Shown piece by piece: positions 20,447 through 35,800 of a DNA stretch of 64,000 bases (positions are counted from its first letter, which is position 1; every line of letters starts with the position of its first letter). A program made the position numbers and the translations under genes. This stretch comes from Oncomelania hupensis (lineage: Eukaryota > Mollusca > Gastropoda > Littorinimorpha > Pomatiopsidae): positions 159,329,652-159,393,651 of the forward strand of contig CM072511.1 of the NCBI GenBank assembly GCA_036898135.1, written 5' to 3'. A model generated the notes under the pieces. That model did not search any database. It saw only the letters and a program-made list of their open reading frames with translations, and was not told where the DNA came from.

Positions 20447-22737
20447 GTGAGTGTGTCCACAGATTATATCTCATGTTTAATCTGCGAAACAGTCTGTATG
20501 CCCTCAGTGGTGTACGCAGTGTACTCAAATGTCAGACCATAACATTACAGCCTGTACAGGAACTGGTTCAAACCCCGTTGACGGCCTGCAGTAAATAAAT
20601 AAAAAAGGTTTTTAAATTACACTGAAAAATTGCGGATGATGAGAGTATAAACCGAGATCAAATCTGTGCACCCACGCTTTCCATCGCATGGACTTTAAAG
20701 ATCCTGACACTCATGTCCTAGACGGGTGAGTGCAGTCTACACGAAATACATCCAGCACGCACTAAGGTCGTCCAGGATTGGGCTCAGTCGTCTAGGCGTC
20801 AGACTATGCGCCCAAAGGTCGCAAATGGGCCTTTCCTTCTTCACCCAGAACATTCACTTTTACAAGCCATCTAGAAATCTCCGTTCTTCCTCTGACACCC
20901 TCATGCTACAAATACCCCGCTACAAACTCTCCCCTGCAGTGCTTGGTCATCAACTTGGAACTCTCTTCTTCTCTCTCTCTCTTCGCAGCTCTTCGAACAT
21001 AACCACTTTCAGTTTCAATTCCAACTTGAAAACTCAGTTGTATGTCAGTTGTATGTGTGACTGGGGATGAAGAATGTAATTGTCAGAGCTATCGGTGCTA
21101 GCGAACGAACGAGCGAGAGAGTAAAATTTTCATGCTGAAAAATAATTGCTATTTGTCTTGGCATTTAAGTTTGTTGTTGAATATGATCTTCTTCTTCTTA
21201 TTCTTTTTGTGTATTTTTTTGTGTGTGTAACGCTTTATTGTTCCTTTTTATTGGGAAATTCTGGGCTGCCTTCAATAGGGAAGGCGCAGGCGTAGTCGCA
21301 GCTTGTGGCGCGCCCAAACTCAACTTACCTAACATTAGTTGTGTTTTTGACATTTTGCGGGGGGGGGGGGGGGGGGGGGGTGGCAAACCGGAGTACTCGG
21401 AGAAAACCCCCGAGACGTTGCCCGAGTCGAAAGTAAATAATATTCGGAGAATCATAACGCCCAGATGCTGGATCGATCCCACACCTGTCAGGCGCCATTG
21501 GTTTCTGGCCTGTGGATAAGGCAAGTTAGTCCCGCCTTAGACCATTTGGCCACAACGCTCGCTCGCTTCACTTCTTCGCCTCCTCGTCGTTGTTGTTGAT
21601 CGATTTCTGAACCATGGTCATTTCACTAATACGGGAATATAAAAAAAAATAAATTAAATTTTAAAATTAAAATCGTGATTGCCTCTTGAAACTGAATTTT
21701 ATGAAATCTTCAATTGATTTTGAGAGAAGACGACCGAAAACAAAGGAAGGATGGAGGCAGAAAGAAAAGAAGAAGAAGAAGAAGAAGAAGAAGAAGAAGA
21801 AGAAGAAGAAGAAGAAGAAGAAGAAGAAGAAGAAGAAGAAGAATAAGAAGAAGAAGAAGAAAGACGGCACAGGAAGCAGGAAGAGAAAAGAAAAAAAAAA
21901 ACGATAATGTGGGTGGCGAAATCTGTCATGATGTTGATCTTTAATTTGCGTTCCACGCTGTTCCACTGCCCTTCCCCCCACCCCCCTCTTATCCCCCTTG
22001 CCCCTCCTCCTCCCCCCTCCAACAAGCCAACAACCTCCAAACACCTACGCCTTTTTTTTTCTCGAAATGAATATTGAGGTTTAACGTCTACACCCACCAT
22101 TGGCGATTTGGCAGACGGGGATAACCATCTCAGGGAAAGAGGGGTAGGAACATGGATCAACACTGAACCACCAGAGCAATCATACTGCTAAAATGGACTG
22201 TGACAAATTGCCACTTTTTATTTCGCCCACCACGGGATGTCGGATAGCGCAGTGGTTGGAGCACTCGCTACTGTGTGGCAAGTTAAGCACCGTCCAGTGC
22301 GGTTAGCACTTGGATGGGTGACCCCAAACCGTGAAGCGACAAATAACAACGCCCCCAGTTGACTCAACTGTGACTGAGTACCTACTCTCTTAAGGGTGGG
22401 GAAGGTCAAGCAGCGAGGGAGAGAGATGGGCATCACCCTAATTACGCTGGCCCAAGATAAGTGTGATCTCCAACATCACGCTCCCCTACGGCCACAGGCT
22501 ATGGGACTACCTTTACCTTTACCTTTTACGGGATTCGAACCTGGATCATCGGTGTGCCGGGCGAACGCTCTACCACTTGAGCTACGGCGGTGGGACATTT
22601 TTTCCCACTACGCTAATAAATTTAAGGTGTTAAAAACACAATGTTCTCAAATCAAGAAGGAACTCCCCCAACCCACCCATCTCCACACACACATACACTC
22701 TTCCTCTCTCTCTTTCTCTCTCTCTCGCTCTCTCTTT

Positions 22738-22808
<71 letters not shown>

Positions 22809-22936
22809 GGTAACGAAAGACTAAGTTGACAGACACTGAGAATGAATGAACACTAAGTTTAACGACTACACCCGTACCTCCGTTGGTGATAAGGCATGGC
22901 AGACGGGGATAACCATCCCAAGAGGTGGTAGGGACT

Positions 22937-23002
<66 letters not shown>

Positions 23003-26000
23003 TCTCTTTTTTTTTTCTCTTTTTTCTCTCTCTCCGTCTTCTTACATCCTATCTCTCCAGTCAGCTTACCTCGCTCACACTGGGTCAGGCGACGGGTCAA
23101 TGTGGGCAGCTCTCGTCACCGTCAAACAAAATCCGAGATCAGCACTTAAATTCCAGTACTGTAGGGATCCCAATACGTTTGTTTCATGCAAATGCGGTAG
23201 TATTTAGAAAAGGTATTACCAGTTGTCAATAGGGACTTACTTTTCAACCATCCAGGATATCACATTCACCTCCCTTCTCTCCTTCAGTATCCACCGTTCA
23301 CACTCTCCATTCCCCCCCCCCTCCCCTCACTCCTTCATCCAACCTCCCCTCCCCCACAAACCCTCAATCTTCTAGACCTTATTCTCCCATTTCGTGTTTT
23401 TCCCCCCTTGATGCCTGTGGTTGGACGGGAGATGACTTTCAAAAAGGCCATCAGACAATGAACCGCAGGTATTTTTGTGCGCGAAGCCATTTTCCCTGCA
23501 TTAGGAAATCGATTTTTGTGTATCAATATTTTATCTCTGCATTATCAGACCCGTTTGTTTTTATGCATTTTTTTAAAGGAAACTTTATGCGTTGCAATAG
23601 TTCATCTGCATTATCAGATCAGGTGGGGTTGTTTGTGTATTTTCGTGGGCAGCCAGCTATCAAGGACGAATTTAAACGTCGCAAAATTTTGTTTGCGCCT
23701 TAGCGGGACCATGTCAATGTTCACTGCGCTATCCGAAAGAAAAATGCGGCGTCGCTGTTATCTTGTTCATGCATTAGACGGTATATTAATTTTGTGGAAT
23801 ACACTTTTTTTTTCTTTTTTTTTAAGGGGGTGATATAAAGGATAATTTATAGATTTATTAATGTGTTATATTATTAGCAGATTTATTTCCTTCGTGTCAG
23901 TTTTTTTTCTCCATTAGCCATTAGCAGAGCAGTTTGCGCTGCTACAGGTTTTATTTGGCCAGGGCATTGATTTAAAGAGTGTTTGAGGTCAAGATCAAAT
24001 TGGCGTAAACAATATGTGTAATTCTCTCTTAGCCTGGGGCCGAGTTCAGTGTGCTGCAAATAAGAAGTACATAAGCAGTTTATAGGCTATATAAATCAAA
24101 GACGATTTTTGAGAATGAACAGTGTAAGCTTACTGCATTAAAAGTTATACATAGTCAGGGGTAGGTATTAGGAGTAATTATGGAGTATTTAGAACACGAC
24201 TCATGCAATGTCCCAGAGAGCGCGATAAAATTTGAAAAAAGTGCTGCCCCTCACTGATTTAGTTCTAGGACTGTCCCCATCGCTCCGTTTGAGACAAAAT
24301 AAGTCGCATTGTACTGAAAGTTTCAATAGGGGTCTTTCGGAACGGGTAAAAGTGAAAGTGGTTGTGTGTTCGTTTCGTCCAACGAGAGGCACGCCGGGAG
24401 ATTCTTACGCCGCGTTACGAAACGAAACGAACGTGTTTCTGTGCGCTTTCGATTCCAGCACATAGTTTCGTTGTGATTTTGCTATTACTATTATGCCTAC
24501 GTAAGGCTTCTTCTAACAAATCATGATTTGACACGAATGTAACGATTAGGTTGAACTTTAAAGATGGATTAGTGCTCTAACATTGAAGATATTTTACATT
24601 CTAGCTTCAAGTTTCATATTTGTCACATAAAACAGTTTTTGGACTGCTGATTGGTGATACAGAATACAGACATGACGGCAGGAGGGTTTGGCCACTCTTT
24701 TCAGTAGCTCGTTTGAAAATACGTTTTAAGTCTGAGACCGAGTTTAGATCCCCATTATTCCTTCTAAAATGGTTGAGTAATGTACCATTTACAAATTCAA
24801 ATCATTTTTGGACATTTTACAAACGATTTAATAACCAAAATGTACTCACAAACATTAGTTCGTGGAAATCAGGTTTTCCACGAAGTTTTATTCCTTGTGG
24901 TAGGCAGACTTCGTGACCTTTCACCACGGGAAGTTAAAGCGTCACATAAATTGCTGACGTCACAACAATAAGTAGTCCCGATTCACATTCACTTTCACTT
25001 TCACCCGCTTCCGAAAGATCCCTAATATGGCGGACCGTCAAAATCACTGGATTGATCGTTTTCGTAGACCGCAGCTATTTCGTGACAGGACCAACCCTGT
25101 AATAAATGCAATACATGAAATTAGCGCTGCTTTTCTTCCACATTGTGTAGCTGATCTCTTTGCTGCTCGTATGTATTACATAACGTAGTTGGCCCTACGG
25201 TCTCACACTGCGTAGCAGACACCACCGAGGCTTACGTCGCCCTTCCATCCATCATGAGAGGCGGCGTAAGCCTTGGCCGTCTCTGCTACGCTGAGTGCTA
25301 CAGTCTATCCTTCTTTGTTCAGTTCTGGGGAAATCGATTATGTAATACTTCAAAAAGAAATTAAACTAGCAATATGCAAACAGCGGCAGTGATTGGGGAG
25401 AGGCGAGCATAATAAATCTGGGCCAGTCTCAGCTCCGTAGCGTGATTTACTTTGTGTCATCGGCCATGTTTTTTCTGCATTGGCTAAAGGCGCAGGAGCA
25501 CCGATGTAAACCGTAGGCCTACTGTGCAGCACACATCACGAGTGAATAGCTAAATACTCGCCGCTTGCACTGAGTTCATTCGTATTGTACTTCATAATTT
25601 AAATACTCTACACTGCACATTGAACTCGGCCCTGTTGTTGCAACAGGTGAGGTCACATGATTGTAGGCTATATAGTAGGCAACTCGCAAGGTGACGTCAT
25701 TTAAAGGGACCGAGTGTCTTTTTAAGCTGCGTACACTCTTACATGAGAGCTTTCATCTCGACTGTGAACTGAAAGGACAAAGTTACGAAGTAGAATAACG
25801 CAGAGTACAATAATAATAAGTTCTGTGATCTTACTCTGTAGTGTATAAGTGGTGAGGGTGGAAGTGGGTGGGAAATGACCTCAGACTCACGGTAACGTGA
25901 TGAAAACAATAGACCATGCTCGGAAATTCGAGGGGAAACAACTTTGGCCGGCTTGCCCTCGTGTTGCGCCAGAGTTGTCTAACGTTGACTTTCTCTCCTA

Positions 26001-28007
26001 CAATTTCTGCTCTGTCCTTGATCCGACCTTTTGGATCAACAGAAAGGTTGGTTTCAGTTGCAATCCTAGCTGGCTCCGCTAGTTCGGCCTTGCACTGCCA
26101 GTGCAACCAACTACCCCCTTCCCTAAGAAAGCTTGCAGCTCGGGGTAGCTGTCATAGTGTCCTCAGACGACGTGTCCGCCAGGATAACTCTAGGTAACCA
26201 AAAACAAAACAAAAAGACAAGTTACCTCCCATTGCCGAAGACGGTCTATTGAGAAGATAACTGTGGTATTAATATGTTGTTGTTGCGTCTTTCAGCTGCG
26301 CGCCAGTCATGTGGGACTCCACTCCAACCATCTTGGCGAACTCAGCCGTGCTCCCTCCAGCTTCTCCAGAAAGTCCCTCTCCCGCGAGTCCCTGGACTCC
26401 GCCGATACCCAGGACATCCGCGACGCCCCGCCCTGCACTTCACGTATTTGCCACCACGCATGCGCAGACGCGAGCGAGGGCGGGACGGGAGTGGCGGGAG
26501 TGGGCGCGTTCTTGAACAGCCTCAGTCTTCTGGCGCTGTCCTCGCTGGTGCTGAGCGGGTTGTCTCTGCTGCTACTCGCCGCCATTGCTCAAGAACACGT
26601 CAACAACATCAACAACGACGGTGACAACCGACTCACACTCAGCTACAACAGCAATGGCGACAACGTTGGAGATCAGGATGAGGCCAGGGTGGCAGCACCC
26701 TTACACGGAACACTTGAAACAGCTGAACGTCCGGAAGCCAAGCACGATTCCAGCGATGAAAACGGGATGAAGGTCAAGGTCAAGAACAAAGTCAAGGACG
26801 ACAATAGCGTGAATGACATGAACAGCGGTGATGACAGACGTAACAATGATAAACAAATTCAGGAAAACTCGGATAAACGGGAAAACAATGGTGTGCGCAG
26901 AAATCGTTCGCAAGACAAAGTTAAGTCTGGCGTGAATAGTAAACCTAAACATCAGAGTGAGGAACGCAAAATGATGTCATCCGATGACGCAGAAACCAAC
27001 ACGGAGGAAATCAGTGTAACTATCAGTGATCCGACTCCAGCCAAAGGTCAAGGCAAAACAGATGCCCTTGACCTTGAAGGATACCAGTCTGACGCGGCTG
27101 ACCGACCGATGACGCCCCAAAGTCACAAAACTTCAGAGCAGGATCTTGACGAAGACGCCCCAGATTTGGTTCAAGGTGACAAGGTGTCAAGGTCAAAGCC
27201 ACCGAAAATGACACGATTGCTGGAGGCGGCCGTAACCTTGGCAACGCTGGCGCTCGTGATGGACCTCAGCTGTCTGATGGTGAGCTGCATGCAGTGCTTC
27301 TTCGCCGCCAAGCTCCTCACTATGCATGAGGGGGAGGAGAGGTAAGTTACCTCTAGTTTTCAGCTGAAGTTGTTGTTGAAGTTGCTGCTGCTGCTGCTGC
27401 TGTTGTTGCAACTACCCTTCTTTATCGCCGTCTCCTCTTCTTTATCTTCCTGCTTCTCCTCATCCACCTCCTTCTTCTCCTTCGTCCTCATCCCATTCTC
27501 CTTTCTTCTCTTCTTTCTATCGTTCTACCTGCTCCGCCCTTGCCATTCCCCGCTTCTCATCCCCGATGCTTCTGGGCATCAAAAATTAGTTTTGCAGCGT
27601 AATTGGCTTTCCTTGTCACTCATCGCCTTCGCGAATGAAAACTTCGGAAGCCTTCATCCGGCCCTTAGGACTCCTCCAATAATACACCCGGTAAAAGAAC
27701 GCTTTATCCGGCTATGATTTAGAATAAAGAAGAATATTAAGAAAGAAGAAAATAGAACGAAGAAACGAGTATAAATAAAAAAAGAATGTAAAATAGTAGT
27801 ATTGGATGCAGTCTATCTAATATTTCACAAATAACGTAGGATTTTTGTTCCTCGTCTTCTAATAGAGACTTGCATTGACACCACATGTTTGGGTGATGAA
27901 TGTGTGTTTCTTGTTTATGTAGGAGTGTGTCTGTAGCACGCGAGTGTGAATGCCTGTTACAGATCGCCGCCCTTTGAGTCTGATTTAGCTAAGGCGCGTA
28001 TAGCATC

Positions 28008-28079
<72 letters not shown>

Positions 28080-29835
28080 AAGCATTAAAAATTTCTACAC
28101 AACGTTATCAGGTAGCACAGCGCTAAGACAATTTTAAGAGGAAATCTGAAAGGGAAAGACGACATAAGAACGTTGAAGAAAATAAACACGCCATAATATT
28201 CTAAAATGCGTCGTTCGTCGCGAGCAAAGTTAATTGAAGAACGTGTTCCACAATGGCGGAAACTTAAGATCCGGTCATGCGCAGTTATAGGAGGGGGCAA
28301 TCTCGTGCATGCAAATGAGATAATCCCATCAGGAGGCAGATTGCAAATGGCGGTGGAATGATCCGATGTCTTGTCATCTTTTTTGCCCGGAAACTCGTTT
28401 TTCTCTTCCATTTCGGCCAATGGTGCAGCAGATAGGAAAGGGCTTGGTCCCACTGCGGAAGCTCAGAGGTAGAGCGTTTGCCTATCACACCGATGACCCA
28501 GGTTCGAAACCAGTAACGAACGAAAAAATGTCCATTGTCAATCTTAGCAGCAAGATTGCTGTGGTGGTTCAATGTTGATTTAGGTCCCTACCCCTGTTCC
28601 CTCAGATGGTTATCCCCCTTCTTCCATATCGGCAATGGTGATTTATTCCTCTTCCCATTGTTCTCGACGTTTGGATTTATTCACAGCCATCTGAAGTAGG
28701 CCTTTTCCCTCTGAATCACCTCAACAGTTCAACACTCTGGCTTTGTTGTTAAAAGTCTAGAAACTGGATTCCCAAAATATTGAAGTTAAAGGCAGAGGCA
28801 AAAACAGGAGACAGATTTTCCTGAAACGGTTTTTTCCGAGAGATTTCATTACAGCTTGCCATTCTTTCAACCATTCCATGTCACGGTGAAGATGACGATA
28901 GCTGCGTGTTCCATAAATGACCCCTGGCACAAGCTTTAAAGACTATATAATCCTTTAAAGGATGCAACAATACTGCCAGGAGTGGCGAAGTGTTTGGAAA
29001 GATACACCCTTCCAACCCTTCACCTCTCTTCCGCCGCGAACGGTTTCAGTTTGTTTGATTCAGTCTTAAGACTATTTCGTGTGAGTCAGTCCATACACTC
29101 AGGCACTTAAGCATTGTTGAAAATCCAAAAAAACTGATCTGAACAGTATGGAGGAGTCAACGTCGTGGGAAAGAGCCTCTGCTTCCCGAAGAACAATCCA
29201 CACAATTCCTGGAATAACTCCAGAACAAGAAAGGAATCTGATGGATTTTTTAAATGAAAGAAATTGAGGGCATACATTATTCTATAATCTAAGGGCGCAA
29301 ACTAGTTAGTTATAACAATGGTTCCTACTTTTGGTCGATTCGGGCTAAGCAAATATTCTTTATTATTGCATCATATGGTGGGTAACAGAAAATCGGATTA
29401 ATTTTTTTTAAGTGTTAAATGCTTTTCCAGCATCTGATTATTGGCAGAGGTGAAAAGAAAATTCTAGGTCAGCGTCTGAGTGCTGTGTTCAGATGATGGA
29501 GGGCCCTTCCGGAAATTGGATTCGCTGTTTCTCTGTTTCTGTGTCTTTCTCTCTGATGGTCCCTCTGTCTCTTGTGTGTCTGTATCTTTGATGGACCTCT
29601 GTCTCTTGTGTGTCTGTCTCGTTGATGGTCCCTCTGTCTCTTGTGTGGCTTTCTCTTTGATGGTCCCTCTGTCTCTTGTGATTATGGGATGTGTGGAGTG
29701 GAGGGAGAGCGCGGATATTTGGAGGGGTGGGGAGGATGAGTTTGTATCCGCATACATTGTTGCATACTCACTCAAATACTATACTTAAGGCATAATGATG
29801 CACACGAATAAACTCCATATGCAGGGAAAAAAGGG

Positions 29836-29900
<65 letters not shown>

Positions 29901-32824
29901 AAGAGAGAGAGAAAGAGAGAAAGAGAGAGACAGACAGAGAGACAGACAGACAGAATCAGAGACATACTGCATAGCTACGTCAGAGGAAGAGAAAGAGGAC
30001 TTGCCCTCTAAAACTTTGTAATTGTGCATGTCATCGGTAACGGAAGGATCGAACAAGCAATGGGATAGACATTTCAGAAGAAGAAGAAGAAGAAGAATCG
30101 AAGCCCAAAAGCACTAAAAAAAAAAATCTTGCGATTGGATTTTTCAGCATTTACGTGGCACGTCCACTAAGTCAGCAGGAAACCAGATCGAGAAGTGAAG
30201 AAACTCAAAACTATTCTGGAGGGCAAGAGGGTGAAGAAAAATAGGGGCGAAGCTCGAAGATGAAGAAGGGGGAGGAGAAAGAAGGAGAACGAAAAGCGAC
30301 ACATACTGATATCGGAAAAGGATCGAGAAGTTGTGAGGAACCTATGCCAGAACGTCAGTTGAATCACAAGGACAGAAAAAGTTACAATTTCAAATGAAAA
30401 GGGGAGACCCCCAAAAATGGTACTTGCCATGATTGCACTTGGACGCCCTTCACTACTTTGCCCCCTCCCTTCGAATTCGCCCCACCCCACCCTTCCCCTT
30501 TCTCCTTCATCCTCTTTACCTTCCTCCTTCCTCCCTGCCGAGCTTGTTTTATAATGAAATGAAGGGTTCTTGCCATTTCGGGCAGGAACTCGAGAAGGGA
30601 GATCATTCCACGTCGATGTGATCTCACGTCGATGTGATCTTACAGAGTTAAGCCCCTGGACTTACGTAGGGGGAAGGGGCGTTACTCTCCAAGATAGTGT
30701 GTATCAAGGGAGAGAGTGCGTATCGAATTGAGGACATTGGACTGTTTATTTTATTAGTTCTTAGAGGGAGGGTGGGTGAGAGAGGAGGGGGGTGGTGGCT
30801 CTGTCCGTCTATCCGTCTGTCCGTGCGAGCTTTTCTCTGAAACTAATGGACGGATTTATTTGAAACTTGGTATTTCGTTGGAACATAAAGATGCCTACCA
30901 GCTGACACCAATGTGAGCATACCGGATGACGTCATCATGGTCACGTCATCGTTTCTTGTAGTGTTTTTTTTTAAAATAATATTATTTTCTTTAAAAAAAA
31001 TTTAAAATCACATTTTCTCCCAAACTACTTAAGGAGGACTAATGAAGCTTAACGTCCAATTGCGTTAGCATTAATGACGAATCACCACGTCGCCACCTGG
31101 ACAACAATGATCATCATCATCATCATATCAAAAAACGTGAAGGGGTTTGGGTTAAACTGATAATTATGTACTTGGACTTTATAACTTATGTAAATCGATT
31201 GACGTCGTCATGGTGAAGTCATCTTTTCAAATTAAACCAAAATATATGGGGAGAGGGAAAGAGGGAGGTAAACATCGATATGTCCAGGCGCTTGTATCAG
31301 TAAGACTGTATACATAGAAGGGTGACGCGTCATAGGCGCTCGAGTGTTTAGATACAAGCGCCTGTGCCGGAAACGGTTGGATGGGGTGTGCAGAGTTGGG
31401 TTAAAGATTTGGGAGAGGAGGGTCAGGGCTCAGAAAGGAGGTGTGGCCGGAGGGATGGGGGGAGGCAGTGTGGTAGAGGTAGGGGGAGGTGGAAGAAGAA
31501 AGGACGAGGGTGGAGGTTAGGGGTTGGTTAGTAGGGGCGTGGTGTGTGGAGAGGTAATCAGTCTGTGAAGGGACTTCGTCTCCATCGATCTCTTGACGCC
31601 TACTGTACAAAGGCCAGCGAGGAAGTGGTGGAGACGCCATGTTTTCAATCAGACAATCTGATGAGATGGCTAAGAAAGAAATTTAAAAAAAAAAGTTATT
31701 AAATATAATGCAAGACTTTAAAAAAAAGATAATTATAAGAGAAGATCTGAAAAGAACAATGAAAAACAGACAGAAAAAATAACAGAAACTATAAGAAAAG
31801 AGAAGACCAGAAACAGAAACTATAAGAAAAGAGAAGAAACAAAAAAAAAAAAAAAAAAGATAAGAGAGAGAGAGAGAGAGAGAGAGAGATGTTTTTGTTG
31901 TTGATGATGTTGTTGCTGTTGTTGTTGATGATGATGAGGGACGTAAGTTAGTGGAAGGATCGACCGACGAACTGACAAACACATAGATGACAGACAGACA
32001 TACACAGACAGACGAAGACAGACAGACGAAGACAGACAGGCGAAGACAGACAAAACAATGAAAAAAAATTAGAATCGACTAGACTAGATTATATTAAAAT
32101 TAGAGTTAGATTAGATATGCAAAAAGAGATTAGATACATTGGAAAAGGCCAGGAAGAGTCAGTAATTTGATGACTTTTGCGTACTTACCAAACAGGAATA
32201 GCTTTGTATTGCCAGGGGCAGTTCTAACAAATTTTAATTTAAAAATAAATAAATTGATTAAGAAAAAGGCCTTTTAAATTGGCCCAAAAATTATATTCCG
32301 ACTTTTAAACCCTGACAAAAGATGAAGGATTTCATTTGTGTCGCTGGATAAGTCTTAGGGACAAAAGTTCAAAGGAGTTTTGGCAAGACGTAGATGTATA
32401 CATTCTATCATTGCCCAACTGTTCTCATCATCTTTTTCTACAGTGGAGAAAAGTAAGGGAAAATCGGGTAATATGTAAGTCAAACGAAATGTAAAATGAA
32501 GCATGGCCTTTTTCTGGCGAAATGAAGACATCAGGGTTGTAATTTCTGTGGCTAGGTTCAAACATACATCTTGCATAGGCTTGAAGCCAGTCACAAAAAG
32601 TACAACTCAAGTCGTTTTTTCTTGCCTGAGCTGTACACTTCTTAACACCGTTAACAGTTCGCTGTGATTGACTTGGGCAATATTGATTAATGTTTCATAT
32701 AAATTGTATTCTTGTTGTAACTTTGCTGCATCGTGAGTTTACCAATTTGATGCTGAAGGGCCAGTGTGTGTGTGTGTACACATGTGAGGGTGTGTGAACG
32801 TGTGTGCATGGATGGGGCAAGAAG

Positions 32825-32898
<74 letters not shown>

Positions 32899-35800
32899 TA
32901 TTTTCAGCTGAGCCTATATGATTGTTGCATGTAAGCATTAATTTTTTTCTATATATGTATTTTAGACAAAGTTTTCGCTCAATGCCAAAGGCAATGTTCC
33001 GCTTTTGTGGATAATATTAAAGGTGAGGAATAAAGATGCATTGTATTGTATTGTATTGTATTGTATTGTATTGTATTGTATTGTATTGTTGTAACGTGGG
33101 GTTTATTTGTTGCTGGGCTCTGCACAATGGAATGCTGTAACCCTCACGTCTATTCTATGGGAACCGCTAGTGAGTCACCCGGTAAATTACTTTAATACAT
33201 TTATTTGTTTAGCTCGGTCTGTGTTAAGGCTGGGGTACAGAGATAGATAGAAAAATGGTAAAAGATCACTGTCACACTAGCTTTCACACGGCTATGAATC
33301 ATATGTAGTCCAGCCACTTGATAACAGTCAAAATCACACATTTATTTCTTCTACTCTATACATGATCTTCGAAGTACGAATCTAACTTAAAAGTTCACAT
33401 GTCAATTCGAAGGGTTCGCTCGCTAATAATCTAGGCAACTATTATTTCTTCTTAGGGCACTGGCTACTACCGTTCATGAAGAGTGGATTACTGTGGTCCT
33501 TTTGCTACAGTTTTAGTGCACTGTTTCCTGGGCACTTAACTGAATTGATGCGTGGGTGAAGCACTGCGTTGAGGTAGCTTCTGGTACACGCTGGGTCGTC
33601 GTGTAGTCTTTGACTTTTGGTACGACGTTTGAGGCTATCTGCGCACGATGCTGTAGATGCCTCGGCAGCCAACTCGAATAGTAGATTAGTTTCTGCTCTT
33701 CTGTTGAGTTGGGCTCACGATATCCTGCCTGCTCGTCTGTTCGACAATGTCAGGCCCAAGGCTACTTGATTGAATTCAAAAATTCAACAAGCACTGCTTC
33801 CGTGTTCTATCAGTGGAGATATTTCTCTGCTCTAGTGTAACTGTGTACTGCTCAGAGCTTTCCACACAACTGACCTATACTTGGCTTGGACTGAATCAGC
33901 CAGAACTGGTTCTAACCCTCTACCTGTGTCCCGATTGGCTGAAACAATCTAAGTGGATATAAAGTTCAAAACTTGCTCGTAGGCCGCGATGATGTCACTA
34001 AACGGCTCGCGTCAGCTCGCAGTGTGTGTGTACACATCAGTTATACCTTAATCGTCTGCTATAGACTATAGTAACCTTCTAAGTTTTACTACTACTAAAC
34101 AAGCAAAAGCTCAAATAGTGAGGGGTAAACGGGTCTGTTTGTGACAATTGTATTGTATTCATTCCGCCAGAAAGGCCATGTTTTGTATTACACTCCGTTC
34201 ATAATACCCGACATTCCTCCCACTCCCTATAGCAAGAATGACTTATTAAAGGTACATGTGTCCCCCTAACCTTTCGGTCGTTGGGGAAGGGGAAGCGTTT
34301 GGGACCCCTTTTTCTCTAGTCCAGCTCAATGAGGACAGTGCTTATATCTTTTCTTCCTAGCTGCCTTTCCTTCCCCGGTTCTGAACGGATCCAAGTACCC
34401 TTTTAAGCCTGGGTGGGCTGGGGTATGTCGTGCGCTTGTTTCAATCTTGTATGTGTGTGGGTGTGTGTGGGTGTGTGTGTGTGTCGTTTGGGGGTTTGCC
34501 TTCCAAGCACGGTCACGGTCACCCATCCAAATTCTAACCACTCCCGACGTTGCTTAGCAGCTTAACTTGAAATATTGCTAGCGCGTGCCTAAAACCACTA
34601 TACACTACCGCGTCACACTATGGAATGGCTTTATTACTTTCTGTACCTATCCTATCCTATTCTGTCCCGTAACCCGGAGGTCGTAGGGGCACCACAGATG
34701 ATCGTTTAACCAGCATACTCCATCTTTCTCTGTCCTCAGCAGCCCTGATGGCTTCGCTAAGATGGACTTTCTGTACATAAAAATCGTACTGCATTTGGAT
34801 GACAGAACATGTATTGTGATCATTACAGCGCTAGACGAGAACAGTCCATAATAGCCGCCCCCCCCCCCCCCCCCCGCCAACCCCCACAATTAGTCATGTC
34901 TTCGTAAGTCTTATATCCATTGAGCTCGCTCACGCGACGTCGGGGCGACCGGACCATTATGAATAGCCCTCGTCCTTGTGAGACAAAAATCGAGATAAGA
35001 TACTACAATCTACTGCCTTTAGGGTTACACTACGTTTTGTTTAATTAAATTTCAGTATTATTTAGAAAGGTTACAGGACATTTTTAATATGGAGTTACTT
35101 CTCAACCACCCTCTGCCCTGCCAAATCCGCCTTCAGTTCAATACCTCCCTTCATCATGTAGTGATGAACGAAGGCACAGTCAGCATTGGGGGTAGAGCTA
35201 TCTCCAATCTTCGTTTTGCGGATGACATTGATGGATTGGCTGGAGAGGAACAAGAACTTGAACAGCTGGTACAGAGGCTTGACACCACCTCCGGAGCTTA
35301 TGGAATGGAAATAAGTGCAGAGAAGACCAAAATGATGACCAACAACACCAATGGCATCAACACGGACATCAAAGTCCAAGGCCAATCCCTCAACACAGTG
35401 CATAGCTTCAAATATTTAGGAGCCATTGTATCAGACAATGGGTCCCGACAGGAAGTCCTCTCCAGGATCGCACAAACAACTGCTGCCCTAACAAGCCCAT
35501 TTGGAAAGACAGGACCATCAGTCTACATTCCAAGGTAAGACTGCTGCGCTCCCTTGTCATCTCCATCTTCCTATATGCTTGCGGAGCTTGGACCCTCACA
35601 GCAGATCTACAACGAAGAATACAAAGCATGGAGATGAGGTGCTACAGAAGACTTCTGGGCATTTCCTATACCCAACACATCACCAACGACGAAGTCCGAC
35701 AGACCATCACACAAGCCATTGGACAACACGACGACCTGCTCACAGTGGTGAAGAAACGGAAACTCCGATGGTATGGCCACGTCACCAGATCATCAGGCCT

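Noticed and set aside
22279..22324. 5S rRNA gene
   Set aside because: Only the promoter-containing part is present, diverged, and it lies inside a SINE with a target duplication.
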